DNA of 9,820 bases, taken from contig CAYVCY010000080.1 in assembly GCA_964450265.1 (NCBI GenBank), forward strand, positions 1 to 9,820, written 5' to 3'. Origin of the DNA: JAEZJZ01 sp964450265 (lineage in GTDB: Bacteria > Bacillota > UBA994 > UBA5500). A program made the position numbers and the translations under genes. Shown piece by piece: positions 6,992 to 9,820 of the stretch. Each line of letters starts with the position of its first letter. Positions within the stretch are counted from its first letter, which is position 1. Below the pieces are notes generated by a model. That model was not told the DNA's origin. It saw only the letters and a list, made by a program, of their open reading frames with translations, and ran no database searches.

Positions 6992-7036
6992 CATCAGCAG
7001 CTAGCTGTAATTATGCTGATGCTTCTATAGGCATCA
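6992..7036. promoter_or_regulatory. Nested dyads, candidate operator for the amidohydrolase gene
   Basis: CATCAGCA (6992-6999) is inverted as TGCTGATG (7014-7021). Overlapping it, TGATGC (7017-7022) is inverted as GCATCA (7031-7036). A 10-bp perfect palindrome CAGCTAGCTG lies at 6998-7007. The same TGATG half-site thus occurs three times in 45 bases, spanning the predicted -10 box and the first transcribed bases of the minus-strand gene. This is the usual place for a repressor site. Binding is inferred; an RNA hairpin in the leader is an alternative for the first pair. Confidence 0.45.
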
Positions 7037-7041
7037 TATCA
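7033..7041 (-). promoter_or_regulatory. Extended -10 promoter of the amidohydrolase gene
   Basis: On the minus strand TGATATGAT gives a TATGAT -10 box (7033-7038) with an upstream TGn extension. The -35 position (7056-7061, GCCAAA) is poor, which an extended -10 can tolerate. The transcript would start near 7026 and have a leader of about 63 bases. The -10 box overlaps one half of the TGATGC...GCATCA dyad, so regulation by an operator is plausible. Confidence 0.45.
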
Positions 7042-7069
7042 CAGTAGCCGAAAGATTTGGCTCATTGCT

Positions 7070-7093
7070 TGATAATACAACGCGTGATAATAC
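7070..7093. repeat. Tandem direct repeat TGATAATAC
   Basis: The 9-mer TGATAATAC occurs at 7070-7078 and again at 7085-7093, separated by AACGCG. It lies in the divergent promoter region, just upstream of and touching the -35 zone of the predicted CapA-gene promoter. It may bind an activator or repressor; this is inferred from position only. Confidence 0.5.
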
Positions 7094-7122
7094 TGGCTAC
7101 TTACTAATATTTATGCTACAAT
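7093..7122 (+). promoter_or_regulatory. Extended -10 promoter of the CapA-like gene
   Basis: TGCTACAAT (7114-7122) is an extended -10 element with TACAAT matching five of six positions. The best -35 (CTGGCT at 7093-7098, 18-base spacer) is weak. The start point would be near 7129, giving a leader of about 105 bases before the ATG at 7234. No known riboswitch is recognised in that leader. Confidence 0.5.
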
Positions 7123-7233
7123 TCAAAACAATTGGATGCTACGGTTATAAGAAATTCTACACTCTTGTCGCCTAGGTCGATATCGCCGCAGCCGGATCGT
7201 CGCAAATCAGCAAATGAAGAAGGGGTGCATCAA

Positions 7234-8535
7234 ATGTCCAAGAAGACGACTTTTATCGCTACCGGAGATACCTTCATCACCCGCCGGGTACCGAAGGCCT
7301 ATCCCGGCTTTCGGCAGGTGAAGCAGATTATCGAACAGTATGACTGCAAATTCGCCAACCTGGAGATGACTTTCCACGATCACGAAGGCTACCCCGCCGC
7401 CTTCAGTGGAGGAACCTGGGCGATGGCCTCACCCGCCATTTTGGACGATGTGCAGGAGTACGGATTCAACATCTATAATACGGCTAACAACCATTCCCAC
7501 GATTACAGCCACGGCGGACTGTTGGCCACGATCAAACACCTTCAAGATCGCCAGATGATCTTCGCCGGTACCGGCAAACACCTGGGAGATGCCTCGCGGC
7601 CGGCCTATTTGGAGTGTGACCACGCCAGGGTGGCTTTGATTGCCGCATCCTCCTCCTTCCACGAGTCGGGCGCCGCCGGTGCTCAAAGCGCTGACATGCA
7701 GGGCCGCCCCGGCTTGAACCCACTACGCTACGTCACCCGTTACCATGTGGAACAGAAGCATTTCGACGCCCTGCAGCAGATCGCCCAAGCGACCACCATC
7801 AACGCCGCGTTGGAGCGGGGCATCAAGAACGGGTATCGCAATCCGCCGGCGCCAGGCACCCAGACCTTTGGCGGACTCAGCTTTGTCTGTTCAGACAAAA
7901 ACGGTGTGCACACCCATCCCCTGCCGGTGGACATGGAGCGTATCGCCGGCGAAATTGAGGAAGCCCGCAAGCAGGCCGATTATGTGTTGGTCAGCATCCA
8001 CGCCCACGAGGCCGATGGTGCGGACAGCACCAAGCCGGCCGAGTTCCTACGCATCTTCGCCCACAACTGCATCGACGCTGGTGCCGATGGGATCATCGGG
8101 CATGGCCCCCACGAGCTACGGGGTATTGAAATCTACAATGGCAAGCCCATCTTCTACAGCTTGGGCAATTTCATCTTCCAGACGGAAACGGTGGATCTGC
8201 AGCCGGCCGATGCTTACATCAATCGCGGCATGCCGCTGGACACCAAGGTAGGCGCCTATATGGATAACCGCAGCAAGAACGGAACCGCTGGTTACGGTGT
8301 GCTGCCAGAGATCTGGCTGTCGGTGATGGCCGGATGGACCATGGAGGATGGCAAGCTGACTGAGATTCAGCTGTATCCGGTTACTCTCAACATGGAGATG
8401 CCCCGCTCCCGCAAGGGGTTACCCGTCCTGCTGCAGGATAATGAAGTGCTCAATTACCTAGCCGATCTCTCCGCCCCTTTTGGCACCGAGATCGAGGTCC
8501 GCGATGGCGTAGGGTACATTCGCTTCAGCGATTAG
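7234..8535 (+). CDS. CapA family protein, soluble metallophosphatase-fold
   Basis: A 433-residue protein of the CapA/PGA_cap family, related by fold to calcineurin-like metallophosphatases; CapA/PgsA members are known from poly-gamma-glutamate capsule systems. Visible motifs: ATGDTFITRRV (9-19, metal-binding Asp), FANLEMTF (40-47), NTANNHSHDYSHGG (82-95), VSIHAHE (253-259), GHGPHELRGIEIYNGKPIFYS (289-309) and LGNFIF (310-315). All presumed metal ligands are present. Unlike membrane-anchored CapA it has no signal peptide or transmembrane segment, so it is probably cytoplasmic. ATG 7234 is chosen because AAGGGGTG (7220-7227) is well placed; the frame is open to a TTG at 7132, but that start has no ribosome site. 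It is divergent from the D-aminoacylase-like gene and ends in a strong terminator. No CapB, CapC or CapD homologue is nearby, so a capsule role is unlikely; a hydrolase acting on a glutamyl or D-amino compound is a guess. Confidence 0.88.
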   Translation: MSKKTTFIATGDTFITRRVPKAYPGFRQVKQIIEQYDCKFANLEMTFHDHEGYPAAFSGGTWAMASPAILDDVQEYGFNIYNTANNHSHDYSHGGLLATIKHLQDRQMIFAGTGKHLGDASRPAYLECDHARVALIAASSSFHESGAAGAQSADMQGRPGLNPLRYVTRYHVEQKHFDALQQIAQATTINAALERGIKNGYRNPPAPGTQTFGGLSFVCSDKNGVHTHPLPVDMERIAGEIEEARKQADYVLVSIHAHEADGADSTKPAEFLRIFAHNCIDAGADGIIGHGPHELRGIEIYNGKPIFYSLGNFIFQTETVDLQPADAYINRGMPLDTKVGAYMDNRSKNGTAGYGVLPEIWLSVMAGWTMEDGKLTEIQLYPVTLNMEMPRSRKGLPVLLQDNEVLNYLADLSAPFGTEIEVRDGVGYIRFSD

Positions 8536-8567
8536 TTGCCGAGGACACTTTCTTGGCCCACATATGC

Positions 8568-8606
8568 AGAGACCGCAGTCACAGGTGACTGCGGTCTCTG
8601 GCTTTT
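8568..8606 (+). terminator. Strong terminator of the CapA-like gene
   Basis: AGAGACCGCAGTCAC (8568-8582) and GTGACTGCGGTCTCT (8585-8599) are perfect 15-base inverted arms separated by AG. The hairpin would have a 14-bp stem and a CAGG-type loop. GGCTTTT (8600-8606) follows. It starts 33 bases after the stop codon. Confidence 0.9.
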
Positions 8607-8609
8607 GAT

Positions 8610-8630
8610 ACGTGGGGACAGTCCCCACGT
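8610..8630. repeat. Perfect palindrome with GGGGACAGTCCCC core
   Basis: ACGTGGGGAC (8610-8619) and GTCCCCACGT (8621-8630) are perfect inverted arms around a single central A. It lies just after the CapA terminator and has no T-tract of its own. From memory, GGGGACAGTCCCC palindromes are dispersed intergenic repeats (REP-like) in various Clostridia and Desulfo-type genomes. Only one copy is in this window, so repeat status is inferred. Confidence 0.55.
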
Positions 8631-8712
8631 GTCACTAACCGCAAAAGAGGGAAACGCCACCAAGAGTAGAAGTAATCCTTATCTATGCTGGCAGACAACA
8701 AGGAGGCAGCGA

Positions 8713-9820
8713 ATGAAGCAGACATACGACGTGATCGTTATCGGTTCGGGAGTGGTAGGTAGCGCAGTGGCACGGGAGTTATCTCGCTACAAGCTGAAGG
8801 TGTGCGTGTTGGAGAAGGAGCTGGACGTGTGCAGCGAGACCAGCGGCCGCAACTCCGGGGTGCTGCACGCCGGCTTCAACAATCGCCCGGGCACCCTGAT
8901 GGCCAAGTTTTGTGTGCAGGGCAACCTGGAGTTTGACACCGTTGCCGAGGATCTGGACGTCCCCTTTAAGAGAACAGGCAAGGTAGTGGTCGGGTTTGAC
9001 GATGATGACCGCAAGAAATTGGAGGAGCTGAAGGCGCAGGGAGAAGCCAACGGTGTGCCGGGCATGGAGATGATCGATCAGGCCCGGTTGCAGCAACTGG
9101 CACCCCATGTCCGCGGTCATTTTGCCCTCTATGCTCCCACCACCGGCATCCTCAACCCGTTTATCTATACCGTGGCGCTGGCCGAGAACGCCTGCCAGAA
9201 TGGCGTGGTATTCCAATTTGATCACCAGGTGCAGCAGATCGAGCGAGCAGGCACCATCTACCAAGTAACCACCCCCCAGGGCGAGTATCGGGCCCACTGG
9301 GTGATCAACTGTGCCGGGCTGCACGCCGACACCATCTCCCGCATGGTGGGCATTGACGACTACACCATCTATCCCTGTCGGGGAGAGTACTTCATCATGG
9401 ACCAACGGGTGGGGCAATACCTGGGCATCCCTGCGTACCCGGTGCCGAACATCCAGGAAGGCGGCCTGGGAATTCACATCACCCCGTCAATCGACGGCAA
9501 CGTCATGATCGGTCCCAGCACCGAGTACATCGACCAGCGGGACGACTATTCCGCCACCCAAGCGGTGATGGACATGTTGATCAAAGATGGCAGCCGCATC
9601 TTCCCCCACATCAAGCGGGAATACTTCATCCGCAACTTCTGCGGCATCAGGCCTAAGCTGGTCAGCAAGGAGCAAGGTGGCTTCGCTGACTTCGTGATCG
9701 AAAAGAGAAGCCAGGTGCCAAATTTCATCAATTTAGTGGGCATCGAGTCCCCCGGTCTGACCAGTGCCCTGCCTATCGCCAGGCACGTGGTGGAACTGCT
9801 TCGCGAGGAGATGTCCCTGG
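8713..9820 (+). CDS. FAD-dependent oxidoreductase, DAO/LhgO/GlpA-like (3' end outside window)
   Basis: The visible 369 residues run off the window. The N-terminus has a dinucleotide-binding fold, DVIVIGSGVVGSAVAREL (6-23), with the ribose-binding acid in VLEKE (E34). The flavin-contact motif SGRNSGVLHAG (44-54) and the PGTLMAKFCVQGN stretch resemble L-2-hydroxyglutarate oxidase (LhgO). APTTGILNPFIYTVALAENA and the late GIESPGLTSALPIA resemble the anaerobic glycerol-3-phosphate dehydrogenase-like (GlpA-type) group of Bacillota and Thermotogae. The DAO fold would oxidise a hydroxy- or amino-acid or a glycerol phosphate, passing electrons through FAD. ATG 8713 follows AGGAGG (8701-8706) by six bases. 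No clear promoter is visible between the upstream terminator and the gene. GlpA-like homologues often have a C-terminal BFD-like iron-sulfur domain, which would lie beyond base 9820. The substrate is undecided. Confidence 0.88.
   Translation, partial: MKQTYDVIVIGSGVVGSAVARELSRYKLKVCVLEKELDVCSETSGRNSGVLHAGFNNRPGTLMAKFCVQGNLEFDTVAEDLDVPFKRTGKVVVGFDDDDRKKLEELKAQGEANGVPGMEMIDQARLQQLAPHVRGHFALYAPTTGILNPFIYTVALAENACQNGVVFQFDHQVQQIERAGTIYQVTTPQGEYRAHWVINCAGLHADTISRMVGIDDYTIYPCRGEYFIMDQRVGQYLGIPAYPVPNIQEGGLGIHITPSIDGNVMIGPSTEYIDQRDDYSATQAVMDMLIKDGSRIFPHIKREYFIRNFCGIRPKLVSKEQGGFADFVIEKRSQVPNFINLVGIESPGLTSALPIARHVVELLREEMSL

Noticed and set aside
7132..7233. TTG start adding 34 residues to the CapA-like protein
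   Set aside because: The extension is low in family-like features, the TTG has no ribosome site, it would sit within a few bases of the predicted transcription start, and ATG 7234 has a strong AAGGGGTG.
8779..9477. Minus-strand 232-codon frame opposite the FAD oxidoreductase
   Set aside because: Shadow of the plus-strand gene, which has a clear GxGxxG fold and AGGAGG; the antisense frame shows no recognised motifs.

Overview
The window looks like a stretch of a moderately GC-rich Bacillota (Clostridia-like) chromosome. Three things point there: strong purine-rich Shine-Dalgarno sites (AGGAGG, AAGGGG) before nearly every gene, the adjacent DUF1659/DUF2922 small-protein pair, and one or two short palindromes of the dispersed kind common in such genomes. 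I see no tRNA, rRNA, CRISPR array, insertion sequence, prophage gene or classical riboswitch.

Layout from left to right: (a) bases 1-43 are the tail of an unidentified plus-strand gene, closed by a strong terminator (56-101). (b) A monocistronic MATE-family efflux gene (261-1643) has a near-consensus sigma-A promoter (183-211) and its own terminator (1661-1688). (c) After about 170 bases without a convincing gene comes a minus-strand two-gene unit, DUF1659 (2156-2383) then DUF2922 (1899-2117), ended by a probably bidirectional terminator. (d) Divergently, a plus-strand operon encodes a complete NitT/TauT/SsuABC-type ABC importer: binding lipoprotein (2623-3636), ATPase (3652-4449) and permease (4403-5257). 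(e) A minus-strand N-acyl-D-amino-acid deacylase-like amidohydrolase (5385-6962) converges on it across a shared terminator. (f) Divergent from the amidohydrolase, across a repeat-rich regulatory region, is a soluble CapA-family metallophosphatase-fold protein (7234-8535) with a strong terminator. (g) Last is the 5' part of an FAD-dependent oxidoreductase of the DAO/LhgO/GlpA-like group (8713 to the window end).

A plausible but unproven reading of the right-hand part is a small-molecule salvage locus. The importer would bring in a small organic nitrogen or sulfur compound, the deacylase would hydrolyse an N-acyl-D-amino acid or a related amide, and the CapA-like protein and the oxidoreductase could act on related substrates. 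These are four separate transcription units on both strands, so the link is positional only.

No clearly novel system is visible. The parts most worth a second look are the nested dyads and tandem repeats between the amidohydrolase and the CapA-like gene, the soluble CapA/deacylase pairing, and two intergenic palindromes.
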